Of a DNA stretch of 46,373 nt, positions 32,530-40,801 are shown one piece after another. Made by a program: the position numbers and the translations under genes. The stretch is taken from the NCBI GenBank assembly GCA_947629235.1, contig CANRCX010000001.1, positions 1 through 46,373 of the forward strand. Reading direction: 5' to 3'. The notes beneath the pieces are model-generated. The model searched no databases. It was not told where the DNA came from and saw only the letters and a list, made by a program, of their open reading frames with translations. The stretch is from an uncultured Bacilli bacterium (lineage in GTDB: Bacteria; Bacillota_I; Bacilli_A; RF39; UBA660). The stretch's first letter is position 1, and each line of letters starts with the position of its first letter.

Positions 32530-33883
32530 AAAAATTCTTAAACTCTTTAAAATTATATTCAATGGAATATATAAAATAATAGATTTAGTAATAATTACTC
32601 CATTATCAAAATTTGCATATTGGGTGGGTCATTCAATAAGTAATAAGAATACAATAGATAGAATTTTAAATAATCCAAATACACTTGTTTATGTTTCATT
32701 ATTTTTAGCAGTTTGTGCATTCTTTGCAGTTGATTTAAAAATAATTAATTTAACAGAAACAGAGTCAATTGTTTTATCTAATCAACCAATTAAACTTGAT
32801 TATAATGAAGAAGCTTATGTTATAGAAGGTGTACCTGAAACTGGAGATATAGTTTTAATGGGTAGAAAGAGTGATTTATATCTAGCAGAACAATTAGGAG
32901 ATCATTTACTTACACTTGATTTAACTGATTTATCTGCTGGTACACAAAAAGTAAATGTAAAATATAATAATCCTATTAAATCATTAAAATATAAAGTAGA
33001 TCCATCTAATGTAACACTAGTTATATATCCAAAAGTAAGCGAATCTAGAACACTTACAACAGATATACTAAATACAGATAAATTAAATAATACATTAGTA
33101 ATTAGTAATGTAGAACTTGATAGAAATGAAGTAATAATAAAATCATATAAAGAAAAATTAGCAACAGTAGCAAGTGTTAAAGCAATTGTTGATGCTAATG
33201 CATTAAATGCAACAGCTGCTGGTAAATATACACTTGAAAATGTAAAATTAGTTGCTTATGATGAAAATGGTACTGAAATGAATGATATTGAAATTGTACC
33301 TGATACAATAACAGCAACAGTAACAATAACATCTCCAAGTAAAGTTGTACCAATTAAAGTAGTACCTGAAGGAGAAGTAGCAAGTGGTAGTGCAATTGCA
33401 ACAATCACTCCAAATGTTAAGAGTGTTACTTTATATGGTGAAGAAGAAACACTTGATTCAATTAATGAACTTGAAGTTAAAATAGATGTAAATGGACTTA
33501 ATAAAAATAAAACATATCAAGAAAGTTTAATTAAACCAAATGGTGTAAGATCTATGTCAGCAACTAATGTAACAATTAAAGTTGTAATGGAAAAAGAAAC
33601 ATCTAAAGAATTTAAAGGAATACCAATAACATTTGAAAATTTAGATACTACTAAATATCAAGCTTTAGCTGCAAATGAAGAAAGTACTAAAGTAGATGTA
33701 GTTGTTAAAGGTGTTTCATCATTATTAAATCAATTAGAACCTAGTGATATAACAGCTTCTGTAGATTTATCTAATTTAGAACCAGGAAATGTAAGAGTAC
33801 CAGTAATGGTAAAAGGTAGTGATGTTAGACTTACATATACATCTAGAACAACAATGATAGAAGTAATAATAACTAAGAAGTGA
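32513..33883 (+). CDS. cdaR: CdaA regulator (YbbR-domain protein)
   Basis: A membrane-anchored regulator that binds CdaA and tunes c-di-AMP synthesis. The 456-residue protein has a basic N-terminus (KKILKKILKLFK), one transmembrane helix (about 61-82) and then an extracytoplasmic array of YbbR-type beta repeats to the end. The ATG at 32513 gives a 17-nt overlap with cdaA; an in-frame GTG at 32498 further inside cdaA is less likely. The stop TGA is part of the terminator stem. Sequence is rich in Val, Thr and Asn and has no cysteine in the repeat part. Confidence 0.9.
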   Translation: MKKILKKILKLFKIIFNGIYKIIDLVIITPLSKFAYWVGHSISNKNTIDRILNNPNTLVYVSLFLAVCAFFAVDLKIINLTETESIVLSNQPIKLDYNEEAYVIEGVPETGDIVLMGRKSDLYLAEQLGDHLLTLDLTDLSAGTQKVNVKYNNPIKSLKYKVDPSNVTLVIYPKVSESRTLTTDILNTDKLNNTLVISNVELDRNEVIIKSYKEKLATVASVKAIVDANALNATAAGKYTLENVKLVAYDENGTEMNDIEIVPDTITATVTITSPSKVVPIKVVPEGEVASGSAIATITPNVKSVTLYGEEETLDSINELEVKIDVNGLNKNKTYQESLIKPNGVRSMSATNVTIKVVMEKETSKEFKGIPITFENLDTTKYQALAANEESTKVDVVVKGVSSLLNQLEPSDITASVDLSNLEPGNVRVPVMVKGSDVRLTYTSRTTMIEVIITKK

Positions 33884-33905
33884 TAAAAAATCACTTCTTT
33901 TTTTG
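33875..33905 (+). terminator. Intrinsic terminator after cdaR
   Basis: The stem AAGAAGTGA/TCACTTCTT with a 7-base loop is followed by a T run. Confidence 0.88.
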
Positions 33906-33931
33906 ACATTTTATCTATTTTATGATATAAT
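33903..33931 (+). promoter_or_regulatory. Consensus sigma-A promoter of the unknown operon
   Basis: TTGACA (33903-33908), a 17-bp spacer, and TATAAT (33926-33931) with an extended TGA. Both hexamers match the consensus exactly. The leader is about 20 nt. The -35 overlaps the cdaR terminator tail. Confidence 0.85.
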
Positions 33932-33957
33932 CTATTCTGCATTTAAGGGGGGTATAT

Positions 33958-34506
33958 ATGAAAAAAAGTAAATTATCTTTAGAAGTAATTTGTCATAGAG
34001 AAAATAAAAAAGATGAAAAATTAGTTTATGACAATCATGAATATAAAACTAAACCAATTATAAATAGAGTTTATATGAATACTGAAGGAATGCTTGCTAA
34101 TATTGAAAATAAAAAAGTAGATTTATTTAGTAAACAATATGATGATTTATCATTACCAACAGATGTAGATGCTTTTTCATTAGTATTATCTAAAAATGAA
34201 ATATATACTAGTGATAAATGTAGTGTTACAAAACCTATATCTTCAAAAGAAATAGTAAGAGTTGGTACAAATTTATATGCTTATGAAAGTAAATCTAGAA
34301 ATGTATTTATTGTAGATAAAGAAGATTTAATAGATGCTCTTAACTTTTTATCATTATTATCTTATCAATATATTAATAAAAGAAAAGAAAGAAAATATAA
34401 TAATGAAAAATTCAAATTATATAAAGATGTTAATGATATATTAAATGAATCTATTAATTATAATTATAAATCAATGATTAATGAAAAATTTAAAATAGGT
34501 AGATAG
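33958..34506 (+). CDS. Hypothetical protein, 182 aa (unknown operon, gene 1)
   Basis: Not recognised. It is a soluble, charged protein with alternating beta-like and turn segments in the first 120 residues and a helical C-terminal part (about 125-180; LIDALNFLSLLSYQYINKRK). One cysteine falls in EVICHRENK and one in SDKCSV. GGGGGG stands before the ATG, and the promoter upstream is full consensus, so it is probably well expressed. Gene 2 starts one base after its stop codon. The three genes of this unit share style and spacing, and may act together. Confidence 0.72.
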   Translation: MKKSKLSLEVICHRENKKDEKLVYDNHEYKTKPIINRVYMNTEGMLANIENKKVDLFSKQYDDLSLPTDVDAFSLVLSKNEIYTSDKCSVTKPISSKEIVRVGTNLYAYESKSRNVFIVDKEDLIDALNFLSLLSYQYINKRKERKYNNEKFKLYKDVNDILNESINYNYKSMINEKFKIGR

Positions 34507-34507
34507 T

Positions 34508-34861
34508 ATGATAAAAGAATTTTGGAAAATGTATCAAGATGATAATTTTGATAATATTATAATTAAAAATAATACTTTTAGAGTTACTGGTTTTATAGAA
34601 GAAAATAAGAAATTTAATAACTCAGATGAATTAAGAAATATTATCAATGATTATTTATCTAATAGTAGATATAATAAAATAGTATTAGTAAAAATAGTAT
34701 ATAGTAATTCAAATAAACCTAAATATACAAAATTGGGTGAATATGAATTTAATTATAGTGACTTTAATGCATTAATTTTATCTGAAAAACAATATTTAAA
34801 TATAATAAGAGATGAAATTAAGAATATTCCTAATAATGTATTAGCAAAAAAATTATTGTAA
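34508..34861 (+). CDS. Hypothetical protein, 117 aa (unknown operon, gene 2)
   Basis: Not recognised. The small soluble protein has a beta-strand-rich core (IIIKNNTFRVTGFI, then KIVLVKIVYSN) and a helical end. There are no cysteines or membrane segments. The ATG follows the gene 1 stop by one base, with AGGTAG as ribosome site inside gene 1, so translation is coupled. Spacing to gene 3 is 46 nt. Confidence 0.7.
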   Translation: MIKEFWKMYQDDNFDNIIIKNNTFRVTGFIEENKKFNNSDELRNIINDYLSNSRYNKIVLVKIVYSNSNKPKYTKLGEYEFNYSDFNALILSEKQYLNIIRDEIKNIPNNVLAKKLL

Positions 34862-34907
34862 AAATATAAAAATAGTAATATAATATGTATTAATTTTGGA
34901 GGGGAAA

Positions 34908-35714
34908 ATGGAAAATATAATAATAAAAGAAAATACAGAAGAAAGTAAATATAATTTAAACAATGAAGAAATAGAAGAATTACTTAGTGATTTTTTAGAT
35001 TCACATAGTATTAATAAAATAGGAGATAATTTAAATTATTTTATAGTAGAAGGAACTAATAATGATTCATTACAAATTAGTAAAGTAGCTATGAATAATG
35101 ATCTTCTAATTAAAATAGTTGCAAAATTTTCTTGTGATAGAAAGTCTTTATTATCAGATAAAGATACTAAAAATATAAATATACAATCATTAATAGATTT
35201 ATCAATGTATGAAAAAGATGATAATAAAAATTCTTATAATATTGGATTATGTGTATTAACTAATAATGATAATATGATTCTTCCAAATGATAAACGTTTC
35301 ATAGAAGATTATTTATATACATTATCTGGAAATAATTTTATAGTAAATGATTTAAATAATAATAGTTTATATTTTAATACGTTTAGAGTAAAATATTCAG
35401 ATGATTTAAAAAATGATATAAGTAATATTGTTAGAAATTTAAATATTAAAATATTCCTTGAAAATAATGCTGATAATGTAAAATCTCTTGATATTTGTGA
35501 AGATATAAATGTAAATAAATTATCAAGAATAGTAGAAAAAGATATGCCTATATTTGTATATAATAAAGATAAAAGAGAATATACTGTATATAAAGAAAAT
35601 GCAATTGAAAATAAAAAAGTTTTATTATTAAATTGTAATGATAGAACTGAGTATACAGTAAAAAGTATTGTTGAAGAAGAAGTAAATCAAGTAAAATTAG
35701 GTAAAATAAAATAA
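34908..35714 (+). CDS. Hypothetical protein, 268 aa (unknown operon, gene 3)
   Basis: Not recognised. The acidic, soluble protein is rich in Asn, Asp and Leu, with no membrane helix. The N-terminal 30 residues are Glu-rich; the middle alternates predicted strands and helices; the C-terminus has a DRTEYTVKSIVEEEVNQVKL segment. The ATG at 34908 is chosen because GGAGGGG stands 5 nt upstream; an in-frame TTG at 34896 would be part of that ribosome site. The stop directly abuts the -35 of the glyS leader, with no visible terminator between. Confidence 0.7.
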   Translation: MENIIIKENTEESKYNLNNEEIEELLSDFLDSHSINKIGDNLNYFIVEGTNNDSLQISKVAMNNDLLIKIVAKFSCDRKSLLSDKDTKNINIQSLIDLSMYEKDDNKNSYNIGLCVLTNNDNMILPNDKRFIEDYLYTLSGNNFIVNDLNNNSLYFNTFRVKYSDDLKNDISNIVRNLNIKIFLENNADNVKSLDICEDINVNKLSRIVEKDMPIFVYNKDKREYTVYKENAIENKKVLLLNCNDRTEYTVKSIVEEEVNQVKLGKIK

Positions 35715-35743
35715 TTGAAAATCAAATAAATTTGTGTTAGAAT
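35715..35743 (+). promoter_or_regulatory. Promoter of the glyS T-box leader
   Basis: TTGAAA (35715-35720), a 17-bp spacer, and TAGAAT (35738-35743) with an extended TGT. Transcription would begin near 35750. Confidence 0.65.
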
Positions 35744-35749
35744 TTGTAT

Positions 35750-35867
35750 GTACAGGTGATAATAGTGTGATGGTAAAACACTTAGGCCATAAAAGTAAAG
35801 TGATTCTCTTAGAATAAGTAAGGTGGAACCGTCCATAATGGACCCTTACATATTTTAGGAGTTTTTT
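35750..35867 (+). promoter_or_regulatory. Glycine T-box riboswitch (compact)
   Basis: The T-box sequence AAGGTGGAACCG lies at 35820-35831. Its UGGA bulge would pair with UCCA, the 3' end of tRNA-Gly with discriminator U. A short stem-loop AGTGT/ACACT (35764-35782) precedes a GGC at 35785-35787, a plausible glycine specifier. The antiterminator stem is GTAAGG/CCTTAC (35818-35823 with 35844-35849), capped by GTCCA-TAA-TGGAC. CTCTTAGAATA (35806-35816) can pair with TATTTTAGGAG (35851-35861) just before six Ts. Uncharged tRNA-Gly would raise glyS expression. The leader is short for a T-box. Confidence 0.8.
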
Positions 35868-35896
35868 ATTTAAAATTAAATGAAAGGAATGATATT

Positions 35897-37273
35897 ATGG
35901 AAAATGAAATGACAATGGATAAGATGGTTAATTTATGTAAACAATATGGATTTATATTTCAAGGAAGTGAAATATATGATGGGCTTGCTAATACTTGGGA
36001 TTATGGACCTCTTGGTAGTAGACTTAAAAATAATGTAAAAGATGCATGGAGAAAAAGATTTATTCAAGAAAGAGATAATGCATATGAACTTGATGCTGAT
36101 ATATTAATGCATCCAAGAGTATGGGAAGCTAGTGGACATGTAGATTCATTTGCAGATCCACTTATTGATTGTAGAGAATGTAAAACTCGTCATAGAGCAG
36201 ATAATTTAATTAATGATTATACTAATAGTTCTATTGGGGATAAAATGACTAATGAAGAAATGATGAATTACATTAGAGATAATAAAGTACCATGTCCTAA
36301 ATGTGGTAAATGTAATTTTACTGATATTAGACAATTTAAATTAATGTTTGAAACATATAGGGGAGTTACACAAGATGCTAAAAGTGTAGTTTATTTAAGA
36401 CCAGAAAATGCTCAAGGAGAGTATGTTAATTTCTTAAATGTACAAAGAAGTATGAGAGCAAAACTTCCATTTTCAATAGGTCAAATAGGTAAAGCATTTA
36501 GAAATGAAATTACTCCTGGTAACTTTACATTTAGAACAATTGAATTTGAGCAAATGGAATATCAAACATTCTGTAAAGAAGGATCTGATCAAGAATTATA
36601 TGAATATTTTAAAGAATATGGTAAAAAATTCTATATGGATTTAGGATTACCTGAAGATAAATTAAGATTTCATGATCATGAAAAACTAGCACATTATGCT
36701 AAGGCTGCATGTGATATTGAATATTTATTTCCATTTGGTTGGGGAGAAATAAATGGTACTCATAATAGAACAAATTTTGATTTAACACGCCATCAAGAAT
36801 ATTCAAGTAAATCAATGGAATATTTAGATCCAGAAACAAATGAAAAATACATTCCATATATTATTGAATCAACTTATGGACTTGATAGAACAATACTAGC
36901 ACTTTTATTTAATGCATATCATGAAGATAAACTAGAAGATGGAACTACTAGAGAAGTATTAAGTTTACATCCATATCTATCTCCATATAAAGTAGCAGTA
37001 TTACCTTTAGTTAAAAAATTTCATAGTGAAAAAGCTCATGAAGTATATGATAAATTAAAACATAAATTTATGACTACCTATGATGAAAGTGGTAATATTG
37101 GTAAAAGATATAGAAGAGAAGATGTAATTGGTACACCATTTTGTATAACTATTGATGATGAAACTATAAATAATAATACAGTTACAATAAGAGATAGAGA
37201 TACAATGGAACAAGTTACTATTAATGTAGATGAAATAGAAAGTTATATTGAAAGTCGAATTAAATTCGATTAA
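35897..37273 (+). CDS. glyS: Glycyl-tRNA synthetase (single-chain, alpha2 type)
   Basis: A class II synthetase that charges tRNA-Gly. The 458-residue protein is of the eukaryote-like dimer type. Landmarks are FIFQGSEIYDGLANTWDYGP (about 15-34), the Zn-type region CRECKTRH with CPKCGKCNF (about 93-142), motif 2 in IGKAFRNEITPGNFTFRTIE (about 196-215) with EFEQME, and motif 3 in IIESTYGLDRTILALL. The anticodon-binding domain closes the protein. It is preceded by a T-box, AAAGGAATG stands before the ATG, and no other gene overlaps. Confidence 0.96.
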   Translation: MENEMTMDKMVNLCKQYGFIFQGSEIYDGLANTWDYGPLGSRLKNNVKDAWRKRFIQERDNAYELDADILMHPRVWEASGHVDSFADPLIDCRECKTRHRADNLINDYTNSSIGDKMTNEEMMNYIRDNKVPCPKCGKCNFTDIRQFKLMFETYRGVTQDAKSVVYLRPENAQGEYVNFLNVQRSMRAKLPFSIGQIGKAFRNEITPGNFTFRTIEFEQMEYQTFCKEGSDQELYEYFKEYGKKFYMDLGLPEDKLRFHDHEKLAHYAKAACDIEYLFPFGWGEINGTHNRTNFDLTRHQEYSSKSMEYLDPETNEKYIPYIIESTYGLDRTILALLFNAYHEDKLEDGTTREVLSLHPYLSPYKVAVLPLVKKFHSEKAHEVYDKLKHKFMTTYDESGNIGKRYRREDVIGTPFCITIDDETINNNTVTIRDRDTMEQVTINVDEIESYIESRIKFD

Positions 37274-37288
37274 TATAACTTTTTTATT

Positions 37289-37316
37289 TTGAAAAATATA
37301 AATTATATGCTATAAT
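37289..37316 (+). promoter_or_regulatory. Promoter of the HerA-like gene
   Basis: TTGAAA (37289-37294), a 16-bp spacer, and TATAAT (37311-37316) with an extended TGC. Confidence 0.6.
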
Positions 37317-37341
37317 CTATATAGAATATGAGGGTGTTGAT

Positions 37342-39099
37342 ATGTTTGGAAAAATAATAGCAATTGATTCAAATATTATAATAATAGAAAATAATTCTAA
37401 AAAAGTAGAATCTTCTTTATTAGGAGTACATTTAATATTTGAAGGTAAACATAAAATAGTAGCAGAAATAACACATATAGATACAGAAAAAATAGAATGT
37501 ATCTTAGTAGGAGAATTTATAGATGATAGATTTGTTAGTGGTATGACTCATAAACCATCAAGTGATTCTAATATTAGAGTTGTAACTACAGATGAAGTAT
37601 TAAAATTCATAGGTAAACAAACTACTGATTCTAAAGATGAAATATATATAGGAAAGAGTTTAGTATATGATGGTTTTTCAGTATCTGCTAATTTAGATAA
37701 TTTTTTCTCTAACCATTTTGCTATACTTGGAAATACTGGTAGTGGTAAAAGTTGTACAGTAGCAAGATTATTTCAAAATTTATTTTATAGACAAAATTAT
37801 TATCCAGTAAATTCTCATATAGTATTATTTGATGTTTATGGTGAATATCATAGTGCTTTTGAAAAAATAAATCAAACTAAATGTAAATATAAAATATTAA
37901 CAACAGATACTTCTGCAGATCCAATTTCTGTTATTAAATTCCCAGCTTATTTTTTAGAAGTTGATGATATTGCATTATTATTAAATGTTACTAGTCCAAC
38001 ACAACTTCCAATTATTGAAAAAGCATTAAAATATGTATATTTATTTACAGAAGAAGAATCAAAAGTAATAACTTATAAAAATAATATAATAGCAAAAGCT
38101 ATTCTTGATATATTAACTAGTGGTAAAGAACCTGCTCAAATAAGAGATCATGTAGTAGCAATATTAACAACATTTCATACAAAAGATATTAGTTTAGATA
38201 GTCAGATAGTTCAACCTGGATATATAAGAACATTAAGACAATGTTTAAATATAGATCAAACAGGTAAAATAAATACAATACAATTAGTAACTGAATTTAT
38301 TGAAGGATTTGTAAATGATGATTTAAAACTTAATGAAAATATGAAACCTAAGAATTATAAGTTAAAAGATTTATATGATGCATTTGAATTTGCACTTATT
38401 AGTGAAGGTGTATTAAAGAGTGATAAAGTGTATGATGCAAATAACATATTAAAAGTAAGACTTGAATCTATTATTAATGGAGAATATGCTAAATATTTTG
38501 ATTATAATGAATATGTAACAAAAGAAGAATATGTAAGAAGATTATTTAAAGATGAAAATTCAAATACAATTCAACTTTTAAATTTTAACTTAAATTATGT
38601 TGATGAAAGATTTGCTAAAACATTTACAAAAATATATTCAAAATTATTATTAGATTATGCTATTGGTTTAGATAAACAAAAGAATTTCTCAGTACAAATA
38701 ATATTAGAAGAAGCACATAGATATGTTCAAAATGATATGGATGTTAATACTCTTGGTTATAATATATTTGATAGAATAACTAAAGAAGGAAGAAAATATG
38801 GTGTAGTACTTGGACTTATTACTCAAAGACCAAGTGAGTTATCTAATACAGCTTTAAGTCAATGTTCAAATTATATTATTCTTAGAATGTTCCATCCAGA
38901 TGATTTAGCTATAGTTAAAAGTCTTGCTCATAGTATATCTGAAAGTGATGTTGAAAAGTTAAAGAGTCTTGGTCCTGGAATTGGATTATGTTTTGGAAAT
39001 GCATTTAGTTTACCAGTATTTGCTAGAATAGATCCACCAAATCCATATCCAAATTCAGCTAATGCACATATTAAAGATAGTTGGTTTAATCAAGAATAA
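37342..39099 (+). CDS. HerA-like ATPase (DUF87)
   Basis: A hexameric FtsK-HerA superfamily ATPase; in archaea HerA works with the NurA nuclease on DNA ends. The 585-residue protein has an N-terminal HAS-barrel-like beta domain (1-65). Walker A is AILGNTGSGKSCT (about 127-139). FDVYGEYHSAF and Walker B QIILEEAHRYV (about 449-459) follow, then the arginine-bearing FDRITKEGRKYGVVLGLITQ and RPSELSNTALSQCSNYIILR. It carries its own promoter and a GAGGGTG ribosome site, and no nuA/nurA gene is next to it in the window. Role here is unclear: DNA-end processing, transport or segregation are possible. Confidence 0.9.
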   Translation: MFGKIIAIDSNIIIIENNSKKVESSLLGVHLIFEGKHKIVAEITHIDTEKIECILVGEFIDDRFVSGMTHKPSSDSNIRVVTTDEVLKFIGKQTTDSKDEIYIGKSLVYDGFSVSANLDNFFSNHFAILGNTGSGKSCTVARLFQNLFYRQNYYPVNSHIVLFDVYGEYHSAFEKINQTKCKYKILTTDTSADPISVIKFPAYFLEVDDIALLLNVTSPTQLPIIEKALKYVYLFTEEESKVITYKNNIIAKAILDILTSGKEPAQIRDHVVAILTTFHTKDISLDSQIVQPGYIRTLRQCLNIDQTGKINTIQLVTEFIEGFVNDDLKLNENMKPKNYKLKDLYDAFEFALISEGVLKSDKVYDANNILKVRLESIINGEYAKYFDYNEYVTKEEYVRRLFKDENSNTIQLLNFNLNYVDERFAKTFTKIYSKLLLDYAIGLDKQKNFSVQIILEEAHRYVQNDMDVNTLGYNIFDRITKEGRKYGVVLGLITQRPSELSNTALSQCSNYIILRMFHPDDLAIVKSLAHSISESDVEKLKSLGPGIGLCFGNAFSLPVFARIDPPNPYPNSANAHIKDSWFNQE

Positions 39100-39108
39100 A
39101 AACACAAA

Positions 39109-39143
39109 TAAAAAATTATTGAAATATTTTCAATAATTTTTTT
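39109..39143. terminator. Bidirectional terminator between convergent genes
   Basis: A 14-bp AT-rich stem, AAAAATTATTGAAA with TTTCAATAATTTTT, around TAT, with T-rich ends on both strands. It separates the HerA-like gene (plus) from the gene ending at 39147 (minus). Confidence 0.75.
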
Positions 39144-39146
39144 AAA

Positions 39147-40268
39147 TTATCTAATAACGTATGGATCTTCTTCAGTTCCAGTACCTGATTTATAGAATGC
39201 AAATTCATTTAAATTAACTACTACATATAATTTATTTCTACTTTTAGCATCTGTTGGTTCATATGTATAACCATCAAATACATATGCTTGATAATCATTT
39301 TCATTAAATGGGGTAATTGACCATTCTGCTTCAGTATATAATTCAGCTATATAATTTAAATTAGTACATGCATTATCATCAACATTAGTACAATCATCAT
39401 CAAGACTAGCTCTCATATATTCATAAGGAAGTAAAGTAGAGAATATATATTTATCTTTTGATAAAACACTACATTCAGCACTTCCATCTTTAGTAGAATC
39501 TGTTTCACTTCTAGCACCAATACATAAGTTTTTAGCATCTAATTTAGCTATATCATTTGATTTTAATAATGCTTCATTAGTTTCTAAATCTTTTAAATAA
39601 TCTTTTATTAAACTAAGTTCAAAATCATTATATCCAATATAAGAATTAACAGTTGTATTATATCTATCATCCCATTTAGTTCTTAATTTAGTTTCAGTTA
39701 TATTTCTAAGTTTTATAGTATTATCACTATTTATACTAATAATTTGCCATATTATAGGAGTTTCTTTTTTTCCTTCACCAGTACTACCAAATGCTACATA
39801 ATTATTTTTAACTTTACCTCTAAAATAATATGTACCATCTTCAGCTTTATAAAGACCTGCATTTTCAGTTACTACTGGATTATCTTTTAATATTTGTTTA
39901 TATAATTCAGTAGAAGCATAAGCATCCCCACAATTAAGTTTAGGTATATATGTATAATCATTTCCATTTTTTACAACGATAATTTCAGCACTACATTTAT
40001 CACCATCTTCAAGTAATTCATTTAATGGTTTAATTAATTCACTGTTAACTAAGGATGAATATGCAAGAGTATATTTACCATCATTTACAGGAAGTAATTC
40101 AGGCTTATTTTTATAATATTTTTCAGTAGCATTTATTATTTTTTCTTCAACTTCTTCATATTCAAAATATTTAGTTTTAAATATAGTAAGTAACCATAAT
40201 ATTACTAATAATAAAACAAGAAATCCAATTAAACCTCCACCCATTATCATAATTGTTTTTTTATTCAT
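39147..40268 (-). CDS. Membrane-anchored extracellular protein with pilin-like stem and cysteine pairs
   Basis: A 373-residue protein with a single N-terminal hydrophobic helix (about 7-30), short basic cytoplasmic start and a long outer part. The stretch following the helix (about 40-120) looks like type IV pilin-like stems: a helix with NATEKYYKNKPELLPVNDG, then a small domain with C92 in GDKCSAEI and C113 in LNCGDAY, probably a disulfide. Further cysteines (LCIGAR, AECSVL, DDCTNVDDNACTN) lie in the C-terminal beta-rich half, which ends GTEEDPYVIR. There is no prepilin cleavage motif or lipobox, so it is an anchored ectoprotein. A TTGTTA-17-TATAAT promoter reads it. Function unknown. Confidence 0.72.
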   Translation of the reverse strand: MNKKTIMIMGGGLIGFLVLLLVILWLLTIFKTKYFEYEEVEEKIINATEKYYKNKPELLPVNDGKYTLAYSSLVNSELIKPLNELLEDGDKCSAEIIVVKNGNDYTYIPKLNCGDAYASTELYKQILKDNPVVTENAGLYKAEDGTYYFRGKVKNNYVAFGSTGEGKKETPIIWQIISINSDNTIKLRNITETKLRTKWDDRYNTTVNSYIGYNDFELSLIKDYLKDLETNEALLKSNDIAKLDAKNLCIGARSETDSTKDGSAECSVLSKDKYIFSTLLPYEYMRASLDDDCTNVDDNACTNLNYIAELYTEAEWSITPFNENDYQAYVFDGYTYEPTDAKSRNKLYVVVNLNEFAFYKSGTGTEEDPYVIR

Positions 40269-40294
40269 TATAACACATCCTTTTTTCTATAAAT

Positions 40295-40323
40295 ATTATA
40301 CAATATAAACAAGATTTTAACAA
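40295..40323 (-). promoter_or_regulatory. Promoter of the membrane-anchored protein gene
   Basis: On the minus strand TTGTTA (40318-40323), a 17-bp spacer, and TATAAT (40295-40300). The -35 abuts the stop codon of the HIT gene. Confidence 0.6.
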
Positions 40324-40689
40324 TTATTTTGTTAATTCGTTAAATATTTCTTCAACACTTCTTTTATCTTTTTTATTAGTATAAGTTGGAATTACATGTA
40401 AATGGAAATGTTTTATATCTTGAATAGTTCCATTATTTTGAAGTAATCTAATTCCATTTGGATGTAATTTTTCTTCTAACATACTTGATATTTTCTTAGC
40501 TGTTTCAAGTATTTTAGTTAAATATGCAGTATCAATATCATGAATATCAGTAAAATGTTTTTTTGGGATAATTAAAGTATGTCCTGCACTCATTGGGTTA
40601 ATATCTAAGAAACACTTTACATCTTCATCTTCATATATTGTATATGATGGAATTTCTCCATTAATTATTTTACAAAATAAACAATCCAT
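40324..40689 (-). CDS. HIT family protein (histidine triad nucleotide hydrolase)
   Basis: A cytoplasmic nucleoside phosphoramidase/hydrolase of the HIT family, 121 residues. The histidine triad is KHFHLHVIP (H94, H96, H98). The Zn-binding pair C3 and C6 in MDCLFCKI, plus the GEIPSYTIYEDEDVKCFLDI and NPMSAGHTLIIPKKH segments, match the Hit/HINT branch. AGGTGAAG is upstream of the ATG on the minus strand. A TTGAAG-17-TATAAT promoter lies at 40709-40737. The gene is divergent from sufS. Confidence 0.94.
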   Translation of the reverse strand: MDCLFCKIINGEIPSYTIYEDEDVKCFLDINPMSAGHTLIIPKKHFTDIHDIDTAYLTKILETAKKISSMLEEKLHPNGIRLLQNNGTIQDIKHFHLHVIPTYTNKKDKRSVEEIFNELTK

Positions 40690-40708
40690 TTTTCTTCACC
40701 TAAGATAT

Positions 40709-40737
40709 ATTATATATTAAAAAAATAATAACTTCAA
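40709..40737 (-). promoter_or_regulatory. Promoter of the HIT gene
   Basis: On the minus strand TTGAAG (40732-40737), a 17-bp spacer, and TATAAT (40709-40714). Confidence 0.6.
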
Positions 40738-40801
40738 TTATTATATTTATTATATTCTCATATTATTTAAGTGAGTATATTATAAATAGGTGAGGTAATA
40801 A

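Noticed and set aside
3329-33883. TGA read as tryptophan (Mycoplasma code)
   Set aside because: Trp is TGG throughout, no conserved gene has an in-frame TGA, and rseP and cdaR end at TGA in the expected places.
37254-37300. Terminator after glyS
   Set aside because: The TCGAAT/ATTCGA hairpin is 9 nt away from a T run and is interrupted, so not convincing.
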